NCBI RefSeq assembly: GCF_001440545.1
Contig: NZ_LKHP01000006.1
Span: forward strand, 1 to 64,000
Length of the DNA stretch: 64,000 bases
Direction: 5' to 3'
Source: Caloramator mitchellensis
GTDB lineage: Bacteria > Bacillota > Clostridia > Clostridiales > Caloramatoraceae
Position numbers and translations under genes: made by a program. Under the pieces are notes generated by a model. It did no database searches. It saw only the letters and a list, made by a program, of their open reading frames with translations, and was not told where the DNA came from. Positions 1 through 7,931 of this stretch are shown here, in pieces; the stretch's first letter is position 1, and every line of letters starts with the position of its first letter.

Positions 1-295
1 AAAGAGGCCTTAGCGTTATCTCCTGCCCTTGATGGCTGATACTCATATAGAACGATTGGTTCATGCCCATTGCCTGTTCGATACATCCACATGTAGGATT
101 TTGTGGTTGCTTCTCGCCCTGGCTCATTTATAACTTCAAGCTCTATTTCATCTGCATGCAATACTTTCTTTGATTACTAGCTTAGGTGTAGGAGCTGTAA
201 TCATTGGAACAGTGATTCCTTCTCTTTCGCAATTACGACATGAATATATCATTGAATGGTTTTCTTTTACTTTGTCAAAAAGTTTTTGTTTGCTA
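1..295 (-). pseudogene. tnpC: IS66 TnpC (DDE transposase) fragments
   Basis: Two pieces of the IS66 transposase are recognisable on the minus strand. One (about 295 to 175) encodes a zinc-ribbon-like stretch containing YSCRNCEREG and the linker PTPKLVIKES. The other (about 175 to 1) begins LHADEIELEV, which carries the first catalytic Asp of the DDE core, and continues with EPGREATTKSYMWMYRTG and YEYQPSR. Intact relatives have several dozen residues between these pieces, so an internal deletion has removed them and changed frame. The 3' part of the gene lies outside the window. Confidence 0.82.
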
Positions 296-518
296 AGCCT
301 ATTTCTAAACGCCTGTAATATAGCCAAAAACCATTACGTTCCCAATAAAGTATTTTAATCTTGTCGCGTTTTGAATTACAAAATACAAATATTGCATCTG
401 AAAATGGGTCCAATTTGAAATTCATTTGAACCATGATGGCAAGTCCATCAATTGATTTGCGCATGTCAGTTTTACCGACAGCTAAATAGACATTCTGAAC
501 CTGCTTTAATTTCAGCAT
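267..518 (-). pseudogene. tnpB: IS66 TnpB (Orf2), truncated and fused to a TnpC piece
   Basis: The first roughly 70 residues are a typical IS66 TnpB, with VYLAVGKTDMRKSIDGLA and a later YWERNGFWLYYRRLE. Family members are usually about 110 to 120 residues and continue after YYRRLE. Here the reading frame passes instead into sequence matching an internal part of TnpC and stops after 83 codons. This is a deletion junction joining tnpB to tnpC. It overlaps the end of tnpA by a few bases, as in intact IS66 elements. Confidence 0.8.
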
Positions 519-822
519 AATGAACTTAATGTTTTAGCAACTTCAGAGAAAAGTTCTGCGTTAAATCCTTCTGAAACCACTATTTCTGCATTGCCTATTT
601 TTACAGTTATGGTGTTAGATATACTAACGGGATTTTCTTTCAGTTGGACCCATTGTATTTCTTCATTGTTAAACGTTTTTCTTTTTTCAGTTGCCACCTT
701 AATTGAGAAAGCATTATCCCATTTTCTTTGCACCACTTTGGAGCTGAAAGTCCGCTTGCTTGAAAATTTTGAATCAATTCATCCCAGTTTAGATTATTTT
801 GTCTTTGTCTAATTTCTTGCAC
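512..822 (-). pseudogene. tnpA: IS66 TnpA (Orf1), frameshifted
   Basis: The N-terminal part (EIRQRQNNLNWDELIQNFQ, then SAPKWCKENGI) and the C-terminal part (GNAEIVVSEGFNAELFSEVA) are both typical of IS66 TnpA but lie in different frames. A -1 shift in the A-rich tract on the minus strand (complement of 676-687, six A, one G, five A) would join them into a protein of about 100 residues, the usual length. The likely start is GTG at 822, eight bases after AGGAGG. Because tnpB and tnpC are also damaged, decay is more likely than programmed frameshifting. Confidence 0.75.
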
Positions 823-930
823 TAATAGCACCTCCTGATGCTATTATGTCATAATTAGTTTCGCCTTTTGTAGGTGGGTAGAATTTGACGCTTACAAAGC
901 TACTATCTTACTGTTAATATCAGCACTTAA

Positions 931-952
931 GCATTACAATTGCTTGTAATGC
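931..952. repeat. Perfect short hairpin beside the IS66 end
   Basis: GCATTACAA and TTGTAATGC form a perfect 9-bp inverted repeat around the 4-base loop TTGC, 36 bases outside the IS66 end. The surrounding 896-1063 stretch has no open frame I can assign and may be debris of another element. Confidence 0.4.
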
Positions 953-1063
953 TCCAAACCTCTTTACCATCAACCTGACTATGGGTTTACTGGACAGGAC
1001 ATTCATTCACTAAACTGCACATCCTTTCTCAGCTATAACGCAAAATTGTTAACAGTTTCTCTA

Positions 1064-1678
1064 TCACAAATTATCACCATCGTAGTTCTTATTTTTTTTC
1101 ATCATCAGATACGCTGTATATTGATTATAGAACTTTTCTTTAAAACTAATTACTTTTAACATATGTTCTTTAACTGCACTTTCATTTAGATTTGAATTTA
1201 ATATAGCATCAAAAATGACAAATGTATTATTAATTTTGTAAAATGATGTTTCATAAGAAATTTCTGATTTTGTATAAATATAATTGCCATTTTCCAAAGT
1301 ATTATCTTCAATAATTGTAGTTTTTACTAAAGTATTTTTATCTATTTGATATATTCCTTCTATACCATATGAGACCGATAAAATTTTATTCCCTGTTTTA
1401 TCAGCTTCTTCATATTCATCTAAAGTATGTATTGGGTCAGTTACAATTTTTATTAATTTAAACTTTTGAACCAATATAGATGAATCTGGTGAATCATTAA
1501 AATAACTCGCTAGTTCGCCTAAGTTTATTTCGAAGTCTTGATTGTTGGTTGCGTTTTTAATTGTTGTTTTATTAAAATTTTTTATTAATTTGTTATATCG
1601 TTCATAAAATCCAAAATTAATAAAAATACTGATCACATTAAAAATTGTTAAAATTATTAAAAGATGCTTGCTTTTCAT
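1064..1678 (-). CDS. Hypothetical membrane-anchored protein
   Basis: The product is 204 residues if translation starts at the ATG at 1678, which follows GGATGGGG by six bases. A longer open frame reaching 1801 would overlap the upstream secreted-protein gene and has no comparable ribosome site. Residues 1 to about 22 (MKSKHLLIILTIFNVISIF) form one hydrophobic segment, so the protein is probably anchored by an uncleaved N-terminal helix with a soluble, Asn/Lys/Glu-rich domain outside the cell. I recognise no domain. A minus-strand TATAAT at 1706-1711 could be its -10 element. It lies immediately downstream of another exported-protein gene in the accessory patch, and a joint function is only a guess. 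Confidence 0.6.
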   Translation of the reverse strand: MKSKHLLIILTIFNVISIFINFGFYERYNKLIKNFNKTTIKNATNNQDFEINLGELASYFNDSPDSSILVQKFKLIKIVTDPIHTLDEYEEADKTGNKILSVSYGIEGIYQIDKNTLVKTTIIEDNTLENGNYIYTKSEISYETSFYKINNTFVIFDAILNSNLNESAVKEHMLKVISFKEKFYNQYTAYLMMKKNKNYDGDNL

Positions 1679-1718
1679 AAAAATCCCCATCCGTTCATAT
1701 TTTTGATTATATAGTAAA

Positions 1719-1733
1719 GTCAGTGTATCATTT
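1719..1733 (+). repeat. Left copy of a 15-bp inverted repeat flanking the secreted-protein gene
   Basis: GTCAGTGTATCATTT on the plus strand, the exact inverse of 2393-2407. The two copies bracket the gene at 1741-2364. A TTATATA lies a few bases outside each copy. Confidence 0.6.
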
Positions 1734-1740
1734 TTGTTTA

Positions 1741-2364
1741 TTATATTGAAATTTCTGGGCCTATAACAGCTGTTTTTGAATTTAATTTTGGAAACCAACA
1801 ATCTGCTGCATCAGGTCTTGTTTCATAACCCAAAAATGAGCCATCAGTATCATACATCCTATAAATTTTTGCTCCAGTAACTGCTACTCCTTTATTATAT
1901 AATGTAATAGTTACTTTTTTTCTTGGCGATACTTTTGTCCCCGTAGAATACGTAAAACCACTATTGATTGTTACTGCTAAAGCCCCTCCCACTGTTGTTG
2001 AAGTCCCAACTTCTATCACTTTAATTTTATAATTAGCATCTGCTGATACCTGATAGGTGAATTCAGCTTTTATTTCTTTAAATTCATTTTGCGTATATAT
2101 AGCATCAGCATACTGAGTATAACTTTGATTTATAACAGTAAATTCACCAATATAAAATTTCGTATCGTTTGTTGCCTTATAAGTTGCATCATAATGATCA
2201 AATTCATATCTAACTGTCCACATTGGAGAAACAAAAGATCTTTCTTCTGTTTTATTAGGCACGATTTCTATAGAAATATTTTTATCTTGGGCATAAACCC
2301 AATTTGTTGTTAAAAAAGCAGTTAACAAAAAAGTAGATATAATTTTACTTATAATTTTCACCAT
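1741..2364 (-). CDS. Hypothetical secreted protein
   Basis: The 207-residue product begins with a clear signal peptide: a Lys-rich start, the hydrophobic core ISTFLLTAFLTTNWVYA, and a plausible cleavage after VYA at about residue 25. The mature part is rich in Thr, Tyr and Val and looks like beta-strands. Stretches such as KVIEVGTSTTVGG and SPRKKVTITLYNKGVAVTGAKIY would suit a small exported beta-sandwich, but I recognise no family. The start is supported by GAGGGTGG seven bases upstream. The gene sits inside a 15-bp inverted repeat (1719-1733 and 2393-2407), so it may be cargo of a small non-autonomous element. The function is unknown. Confidence 0.65.
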   Translation of the reverse strand: MVKIISKIISTFLLTAFLTTNWVYAQDKNISIEIVPNKTEERSFVSPMWTVRYEFDHYDATYKATNDTKFYIGEFTVINQSYTQYADAIYTQNEFKEIKAEFTYQVSADANYKIKVIEVGTSTTVGGALAVTINSGFTYSTGTKVSPRKKVTITLYNKGVAVTGAKIYRMYDTDGSFLGYETRPDAADCWFPKLNSKTAVIGPEISI

Positions 2365-2829
2365 TTTTATCCACCCTCTTAACTATACTTTTAAATGATA
2401 CACTGACCTTATATAAGACTTTTTCAAATTATTAATGTTTTTTAAATGTATATATTGTATTTTAGGTAATTAGATTGTAAGAATAATTTCTATATATATA
2501 AAAAAACTATATAACATTCTTCGAATCATTTTTAATATTTACTTAGTTATAATTATTGCACATTTGTTGTTGCTCTCAGGAGTAGTGAATAACTTTATTT
2601 GTAGATATTTTCAACTAATTTCCAAAGCATGTGCACACATTTCTCAACTATTTCCTACATTTTCTATTTTACCCCCCCCGCTACCAATTCTGTCAATAAT
2701 AAATTTTCAACTAATTACTACATAATCATACATGTGCTTAACCCAAAAAATCCATTTATAATTTTCAAAAATAATAAATCACCCACAAAGCCACCCAAAT
2801 CCTTATCTAACCTTGTAGGTGTTATCTTT
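2365..2829. other. Gene-free stretch between the recombinase and the secreted-protein gene
   Basis: The 465 bases are very AT-rich and hold no convincing gene. They contain the right copy of the inverted repeat (2393-2407) and presumably the promoter of the secreted-protein gene, for which I found no well-spaced -35/-10 pair. A run of eight C lies at 2672-2679. Confidence 0.5.
2393..2407 (-). repeat. Right copy of the 15-bp inverted repeat
   Basis: The minus strand reads GTCAGTGTATCATTT, identical to plus-strand 1719-1733. It lies 29 bases upstream of the secreted-protein start, so it could equally be part of a control region. Confidence 0.6.
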
Positions 2830-4410
2830 TTACATCCACCACTCTATTTTCCTACCATCTTTAAACACTAAAGTTATCTTACCATCACCATTTACAACTA
2901 CCCTATCAACTGTTCCAAACCAAAGCTCCTCATCAAATTCTTTGATTAATTCATCCCTTCCTTCAAGTTCCTTTATGAACTCTAATATTTTCTCCTTCTT
3001 AACCTTTTTTTCGAACCTTTTATCATTTGTCCTTTCTATTTCACTTTTAATTCCTTCATACTTATTAACTAACTCATCATACCTTTCAATATACTTTCCT
3101 TGGTCTATTTTACTTCGAGCATTTTCTTCAACACATTTTCTTATCATTTCAGATATTACCTCAAGCTCACCCTTAAGTTTTTCTGTTTCTTTATCAAGCT
3201 TTGATGTGTCTGTCAATTCCTTTATAACTTCCTCATACCCTTTTAATATTTCTTCCTTATTTTCAATAAATCCATTAAACACTTCAACAAAAGCCTTCTT
3301 TATTTTATCTTCATAAATATGTGGTGTTTTGCACCTTTTATCATTTTTAAACTTATTATTGCACTGCCATTTTACCCTTCTATATTTACTCGTAGAGTGC
3401 CAAACCTTCCTGCCGTAGAAACTTCCGCAGTTGCCACATATAATCTTCCCTGAAAAAAAGCTCCCTCCTGTCTTATAACCCTTTACTTCTTTTCTTTTTT
3501 TAATTTCATCCTGGACCAAATCAAATACTTCAGATGGAATTATTGCCGGATGGCTGTTTTCTACATAATACTGTGGAACTTCTCCTTCATTTTTCTTTAC
3601 CTTCTTTGTTAGGAAATCTACTGTAAAAGTTTTTTGAAGTATTGCATCGCCTTTGTATTTTTCATTTTGAAGTATACTTAAAACTGTGCTCTGAGGCCAC
3701 ACTTTTCTACCTGCTGGTGTTTTTACTTTATTCTCTGTTAAATACTTTGCTATGCTTAGTGCAGTTTTCCCTTCTAAAAACATTCTATATATTAACCTTA
3801 CAATCTCAGCTTCTTCCTCTACTATCTTTGGATAGCCATCTTCTCCTTTTGTGTAGCCTAAAAAGTGTTTGTATGGAAGGCTCACCTTCCCATCTGCAAA
3901 TCTTTTTCTTTGTCCCCAGGTTACGTGTTCACTAATTGACCTTGATTCTTCCTGTGCTAGGGAGCTCATTATTGTAATTAAAAGTTCTCCTTTGCTGTCT
4001 AAAGTATATATATTCTCTTTTTCAAAGTATACTTCCACACCTTTTTCTTTAAGTTTTCTGACTGTTGTTAATGTATCTACTGTATTTCTTGCAAATCTGC
4101 TTACCGACTTTGTTATTATAAGGTCTATCTTGCCATTTAGTGCATCTTCAATCATTCTATTGAATCCTTCTCTCTTTTTAGTGCTTGTTGCTGATATTCC
4201 TTCGTCTGAATACACTCCAACAAATCTCCAAGAAGGGTTTGATTTTATATATCTTGTGTAGTGGTCAACCTGAGCCTCATAACTTGAAAGCTGTTCATCG
4301 TTATCTGTCGATACTCTTGCATATGCAGCTACTCTTTTTATAGATGTTTCTATTTGTTCTTTAGAATATCTGTTTATCGTTGCTGGTATTACTGTAACTG
4401 CTCTTGCCAT
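2830..4410 (-). CDS. Large serine recombinase (integrase type)
   Basis: The 526-residue protein has the three parts of large serine recombinases. The N-terminal resolvase catalytic domain (about 25-165) has nucleophile Ser34 in AYARVSTDNDEQ and the arginine-rich SRFARN. A recombinase domain follows (about 185-300), then a zinc ribbon (CGNCGSFYGRK with CNNKFKNDKRC, about 340-385), and a long charged coiled coil (about 395-480). The enzyme would cut and rejoin DNA at attachment sites to integrate or excise a mobile element. It is full length and lacks obvious damage. It starts 18 bases after a second, truncated recombinase in the same direction, an arrangement common in clostridial mobile elements. 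No att sites could be assigned. Confidence 0.93.
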   Translation of the reverse strand: MARAVTVIPATINRYSKEQIETSIKRVAAYARVSTDNDEQLSSYEAQVDHYTRYIKSNPSWRFVGVYSDEGISATSTKKREGFNRMIEDALNGKIDLIITKSVSRFARNTVDTLTTVRKLKEKGVEVYFEKENIYTLDSKGELLITIMSSLAQEESRSISEHVTWGQRKRFADGKVSLPYKHFLGYTKGEDGYPKIVEEEAEIVRLIYRMFLEGKTALSIAKYLTENKVKTPAGRKVWPQSTVLSILQNEKYKGDAILQKTFTVDFLTKKVKKNEGEVPQYYVENSHPAIIPSEVFDLVQDEIKKRKEVKGYKTGGSFFSGKIICGNCGSFYGRKVWHSTSKYRRVKWQCNNKFKNDKRCKTPHIYEDKIKKAFVEVFNGFIENKEEILKGYEEVIKELTDTSKLDKETEKLKGELEVISEMIRKCVEENARSKIDQGKYIERYDELVNKYEGIKSEIERTNDKRFEKKVKKEKILEFIKELEGRDELIKEFDEELWFGTVDRVVVNGDGKITLVFKDGRKIEWWM

Positions 4411-4428
4411 AGGCTAACTCCTCCCTTT

Positions 4429-5300
4429 TTAATAGTCCCATTCCTTTTCTATTTTTTCATCATTATATTTTACAAATAATAGTTGTCTTGGCCCTGAAAC
4501 ATGAATTTCTTTTATATTTTTAGATATAAAATCTTCATCAAATTCCCTTATATTTAATACTTCCAAGGTTAACTTTATTAAAACATCTTCAGGAACCTGC
4601 TTTGATTGGCATGTATCCTTACCATATTTCAAATAAGTTGAGCAGTTCCAAGTAATCTTTTTATGGTTTGTTTTGCGTCTATATTTTTTACCGCATATAC
4701 TGCATATAATTTTTCCTGAAAATATATGACTTGAAGGTTCTTTTAGAGATGAATACCTTAATCTTCTTTCTTCTAATATTTCTTGTGCCTTTTGAAATGT
4801 TTCTAAATCGATTATTGCTGGATGTGTTTCCTCTGCATAGTATTTTGGAAGATAACCTGTATTTCTAACTAAAGCCTTTGTTAGATGGTCCTTTACATAT
4901 TTTTTCTGCAAAAGTGCATTTCCTGTGTATTTTTCATTCTTTAATATTTCTACAACCCTTTCAGAGTTCCATTTGCCTCCCCTTATTTTCTCTATTCCCA
5001 TTTCTCTTAGCATCTTTGCTATTTTAGTTGCACCCATTCCATTTATATAGTCATGAAAAATCATTCTAACTATTTTTGCCTCATCCTCATTGATTTCTAT
5101 TTTTCCTTTTTCTATCCTGTATCCATACATAAACCTAAGATTTACAAGTTCTCCTTCTTTAAATCCTTTTCTTATTCTCCATTTAATATTTTCACTAACT
5201 GACCTACTTTCTTCTTGAGCAAAAGATGCGAGGATAGTTAGCATAAGCTCTCCATCCCCGCTTAGGCTGTGAATATTCTCTTTTTCAAAATATACATCTA
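4429..5300 (-). pseudogene. Serine recombinase, N-terminal catalytic domain missing
   Basis: The open frame matches the middle and end of a large serine recombinase: VDVYFEKENIHSL, then ASFAQEESRSVSENIKW, a recombinase domain, a zinc ribbon with CSICGKK, and a short C-terminus. Compared with the neighbouring intact recombinase, about the first 105 residues are absent, including the catalytic Ser. The homologous frame ends abruptly at about 5300, where unrelated sequence with a hairpin begins, so this is a deletion or rearrangement junction. An internal ATG at 5244 could start a 271-residue fragment, but it would be catalytically dead. Confidence 0.85.
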
Positions 5301-5307
5301 CAAAAAA

Positions 5308-5334
5308 TCAAAAAAGCCCTGATTTCTCAAGGCT
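5308..5334 (-). terminator. Rho-independent terminator at the recombinase breakpoint
   Basis: On the minus strand AGCCTTGA and TCAGGGCT pair (one G-U) around a GAAA loop, followed by a T run. It would stop transcription entering from the right. Its original gene is gone, which marks the junction of two unrelated fragments. Confidence 0.6.
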
Positions 5335-5911
5335 TTGCATACATTGTATCAAATTAATAGTTCAAATATGTCTTTGGACGATGATTTTGATACAAGATTT
5401 AAATTTACTTTAATTATCAAAAACTAAGGCACTAAAACTAAATATTAACTCAAAGTTGTAACAAAAGCGTTCTGTAATATACCATCTCTTTTTTTACTAG
5501 AAATTTTTAAAAACTCTTAATCAGTTTTTTGATTATTTCAAAGAAAGAAGGTTAAATTAATTTACACGGAATTTTTTACTGTCTCTTCATTAGACAATTA
5601 AGCTTAGTAACGAAATCAAAGACTATATTTCCAGGCGATGAGTCTTTTAGTGTCAAAATATAATTAATAAATTGACCCAAAGATATAGAAATTTGGACAT
5701 GGTATTAAATCAATAAATGATAATGTATCCAGAAAGAGTGGAGAATATTATAAAATAATACACTCTCCGCAAAAAAATTTTTTAATGTTAAACCTTGGTC
5801 GACCTAGATCTCCCATGGTTTTCTTCTAAACCCAAAGTCCAAACTACAAACAAAGAGGACAAAATTTTTATTTTTCATGAAACATTTATACAAAAATTCT
5901 CCCATTCTTAA
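5335..5911. other. Gene-free debris between the recombinase and RHS remnants
   Basis: No open frame with a ribosome site or recognisable product was found in these 577 bases on either strand. The stretch around 5555-5590 (AATTTACACGGAATTTTTTA) is reminiscent of IS256-type element ends, but no transposase sequence accompanies it. Confidence 0.45.
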
Positions 5912-6286
5912 TCAATATTTTTCATTATATGTTACCTTTGATGTAATTATTCTAATTTTATCGCCTGAATTCAATATAATTATAAATTCAAAACAGTCAT
6001 TATCTATACATTCACGACCTTCAAAACGACTTGATATTAGCGAATCATCATTAATCATTATATCACTAATATAAATTCCTTCCCCCCAAGGTTCATACAT
6101 ACTAATATCAAAATAATAAACATTATCTAAAATTAATTCTATAAATTTTTTATCATTGTTTTTCATTATAAATGAAATAGGTATTATTATCATATGTTGA
6201 TCATAATCACAAATGATTTTTTTTATCTCGCCATCATGCAAATAAAGTTTTCTTAGTCTATCTTTTGTTTTTTTAGTTATTTCCAT
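5912..6286 (-). CDS. Probable immunity protein for the adjacent RHS toxin tip
   Basis: The 124-residue acidic, soluble protein starts at an ATG preceded by GGGAGTG. Features include an early LHDGEIKKIICDYDQ, a central WGEGIYISDIMI and alternating hydrophobic beta-like strands. This resembles small immunity proteins paired with polymorphic toxins, possibly the Imm50/YxiG-like group. It lies 20 bases downstream of the RHS C-terminal fragment on the same strand, the standard toxin-then-immunity order. Assignment as immunity rests mainly on this position. If correct, it would neutralise the cognate toxin in the cytoplasm. Confidence 0.55.
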   Translation of the reverse strand: MEITKKTKDRLRKLYLHDGEIKKIICDYDQHMIIIPISFIMKNNDKKFIELILDNVYYFDISMYEPWGEGIYISDIMINDDSLISSRFEGRECIDNDCFEFIIILNSGDKIRIITSKVTYNEKY

Positions 6287-6306
6287 ATTCTCACTCCCTA
6301 GAAGAT

Positions 6307-7243
6307 TTATGGTATCCTTTGCCCGGGCTTTATATGTGTATCTCCAGTATCAGGATGGGGCATTCTATTCTTTCCATCTGGCGTATAATGATAATGATCA
6401 CCATATTTTGCATCTGCATTCCATTCATAAATAGCTTTACCTGTTGTAGGATCATGCCATTTAATTATTTTACCTTTATTATATTCTTTTCTAATTAAAC
6501 CTTTAGGATTAAATTTGTTTGGATCTTGTGGGAATGTATTCTTAAAATTGACCAATCCATTATTAGCATTATTTTTCATTCCTTGCCATATAAAACCCTT
6601 AGTAAATTTAAAAGTCTCATAAATAAATATTACAGTTATTGTAACGTCTACAGCTTCATATATAAATTCATCTAGTCTAAAATTAACACCACTTTGTTTT
6701 CTTTTAAAAACATCTGATTTAGGTCTATTTCCATCAATATCAATCAGATTTACTGTGTTATTCAAACAATAAGCAAATAAGTTTGCTGTCAATAATTTAC
6801 CAATACTAATATTTTTAACATCATCCGCATTAACAAACCTACCCCACTCAGGATTGTAATACCTACTTTGAGGATAATAAAGCTTCGTCTCTTCATCATA
6901 TCTATATCCTCTATATCTATATGGATTCTTAACCCCTACAGTTGTTGCAAGGCTTCCGTCAATAGAGATAACATTCCCCCCAGCTATCATAGGTATAGGT
7001 TACAACTTCATCCCCGTTTGCGTCGATTAAGGCTACAATATCCCCTTGCCCGTTCCTTATATAGTAATATTCTACCCCATTTAAGTTCATTGAAACAAGG
7101 TTGTCTTGGCTATCGTAGGAATAATGGATTGTATCGGTGCCGTTTGTTTCAAGAATAACTTTATCGCCTAATAGGTAATATATTGTTGCAGCTACATTTA
7201 CAGTTTTTTCAGTCCTTTTTTGGTTTTCAAGGGTTCCTGCTGT
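6307..7243 (-). pseudogene. RHS/WapA-type polymorphic toxin, C-terminal fragment with frameshift
   Basis: The minus strand encodes YD-repeat sequence (HYSYDSQDNLVSMNLNGVEY, GQGDIVALIDANGDEVVTY), then the RHS core motif (YRYRGYRYDEETKLYYPQSR, then YYNPEWGRFVNADD), then a variable tip. The two halves are in different frames: a run of six G (complement of 6975-6980) shifts the frame, and five G would restore it. The frame is closed by a stop just upstream of 7243, so over a thousand residues of a normal RHS protein are missing. The tip ends in a His-rich segment (YGDHYHYTPDGKNRMPHP) that looks like a nuclease-type toxin, perhaps polymorphic toxin type 24. Confidence 0.85.
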
Positions 7244-7355
7244 TTAGGGATACTCTAACAAGCCCCTTATGAAATATATGAATATTTATAAAAATGTTAT
7301 ATAATTATTATAACACATTGTTTTGAGCGATTGATATGATAAGGAGATGATAGTT

Positions 7356-7820
7356 TTGTTTAAAGAAATCAGAAGAAAAGACAGACAAATTACAAGAGAA
7401 GAAGCAGAAAAAATTTTAAAAAATGGAGAATACGGCATTTTTTCAACCTGTGATGGAAAATTTCCCTATGGTGTTCCGGTTAACTATGTTTATTTCAACG
7501 ACTGTATTTATTTTCACTGTGCAAAAGAAGGACATAAGCTTTCTAATATAGAGTTAAATCCAAACGTTTCATTCTGCGTTGTGGGAAGAACTCAGCTCCT
7601 TCCTGATAAATTCAGCACAATTTATGAAAGTGCTATACTTTTTGGAACAGCAATTCTCGTTGAGGGGGATGAAAAAAGAACTGCTCTTTTAGAACTTATT
7701 AAAAAATACAGCCCAGATTTTTTAGAGCCAGGCATCGAATACATAAACCGTGCATCTGAAAATACCTATGTTGTTAAAATAGAAATACTCAATTTAACTG
7801 GAAAGGCAAGAAAGGCATAA
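7356..7820 (+). CDS. Pyridoxamine 5'-phosphate oxidase-fold flavoprotein, NimA-like
   Basis: The product is a 154-residue FMN-binding split-barrel protein of the Nim/PNPOx-like group. Typical features are RRKDRQITREEAEKIL, GEYGIFSTCDGKFPYGVPV and the strand YFHCAKEGHKLSNIE. Relatives reduce small aromatic substrates, and some reduce nitroimidazoles. The actual substrate here is unknown. The start is best placed at TTG 7356: AAGGAG ends only at 7346, leaving no spacing for the ATG at 7347 but nine bases to the TTG, and family members begin with the same FKE-RRKDR sequence. It is a single-gene unit on the plus strand, closed by a hairpin. Confidence 0.85.
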   Translation: MFKEIRRKDRQITREEAEKILKNGEYGIFSTCDGKFPYGVPVNYVYFNDCIYFHCAKEGHKLSNIELNPNVSFCVVGRTQLLPDKFSTIYESAILFGTAILVEGDEKRTALLELIKKYSPDFLEPGIEYINRASENTYVVKIEILNLTGKARKA

Positions 7821-7825
7821 AAAAC

Positions 7826-7876
7826 GCTCCTACTTATGGTTTTAAGTTTATATTAACTCTTTACCATAAGTGGAGC
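7826..7876 (+). terminator. Terminator after the Nim-like gene
   Basis: GCTCCTACTTATGGT pairs with ACCATAAGTGGAGC (one bulged base) around a 22-base loop. The T-run is weak on the plus side, and A-rich sequence before it would serve the minus strand (dnaJ end) as well. Confidence 0.55.
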
Positions 7877-7931
7877 ATTTCATATTTATTGGTCTTTACC
7901 TTTGAAAGTTTAATCCAATGCTGGACAGCTT

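Larger units (their letters stand above)
1..895 (-). mobile_element. IS66-family insertion sequence remnant (one end inside the window)
   Basis: Minus-strand fragments in the order tnpA, tnpB, tnpC match the IS66 layout. The outer end is visible: read on the minus strand the element begins GTAAGCGTCAAATTCTACCC at 895, and IS66-type ends characteristically start GTAAGCG. The copy is dead. tnpA carries a -1 frameshift near 676-687, tnpB runs out of its family sequence at about 300 and continues straight into a middle piece of tnpC, and tnpC has a second internal deletion near 165-180. The other end of the element lies before position 1, so target duplication cannot be checked here. Confidence 0.88.

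Noticed and set aside
676-687. Programmed -1 frameshift in IS66 tnpA at an A-rich tract
   Set aside because: The zero-frame codons do not form a canonical slippery heptamer (A AAA AAG is out of register) and the rest of the element is already broken, so simple decay is more likely.
896-1063. Possible remnant of a further element right of the IS66 end
   Set aside because: No recognisable protein in any frame; only the short hairpin at 931-952 is noteworthy.
2672-2679. Run of eight C as a phase-variation tract
   Set aside because: It is not inside a gene or at promoter spacing of one; no switch can be argued.
2819-3316. Plus-strand 165-codon frame opposite the serine recombinase
   Set aside because: Low-complexity Ser/Leu/Phe shadow of the coiled-coil coding region.
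5555-5590. Possible IS256-type end
   Set aside because: Only a short resemblance with no transposase fragment and no partner end.
5797-5818. Cluster of restriction-site palindromes (GGTCGACC, AGATCT, CCATGG) resembling a cloning polylinker
   Set aside because: Flanking sequence is ordinary AT-rich DNA with no vector features; chance or element debris explains it.
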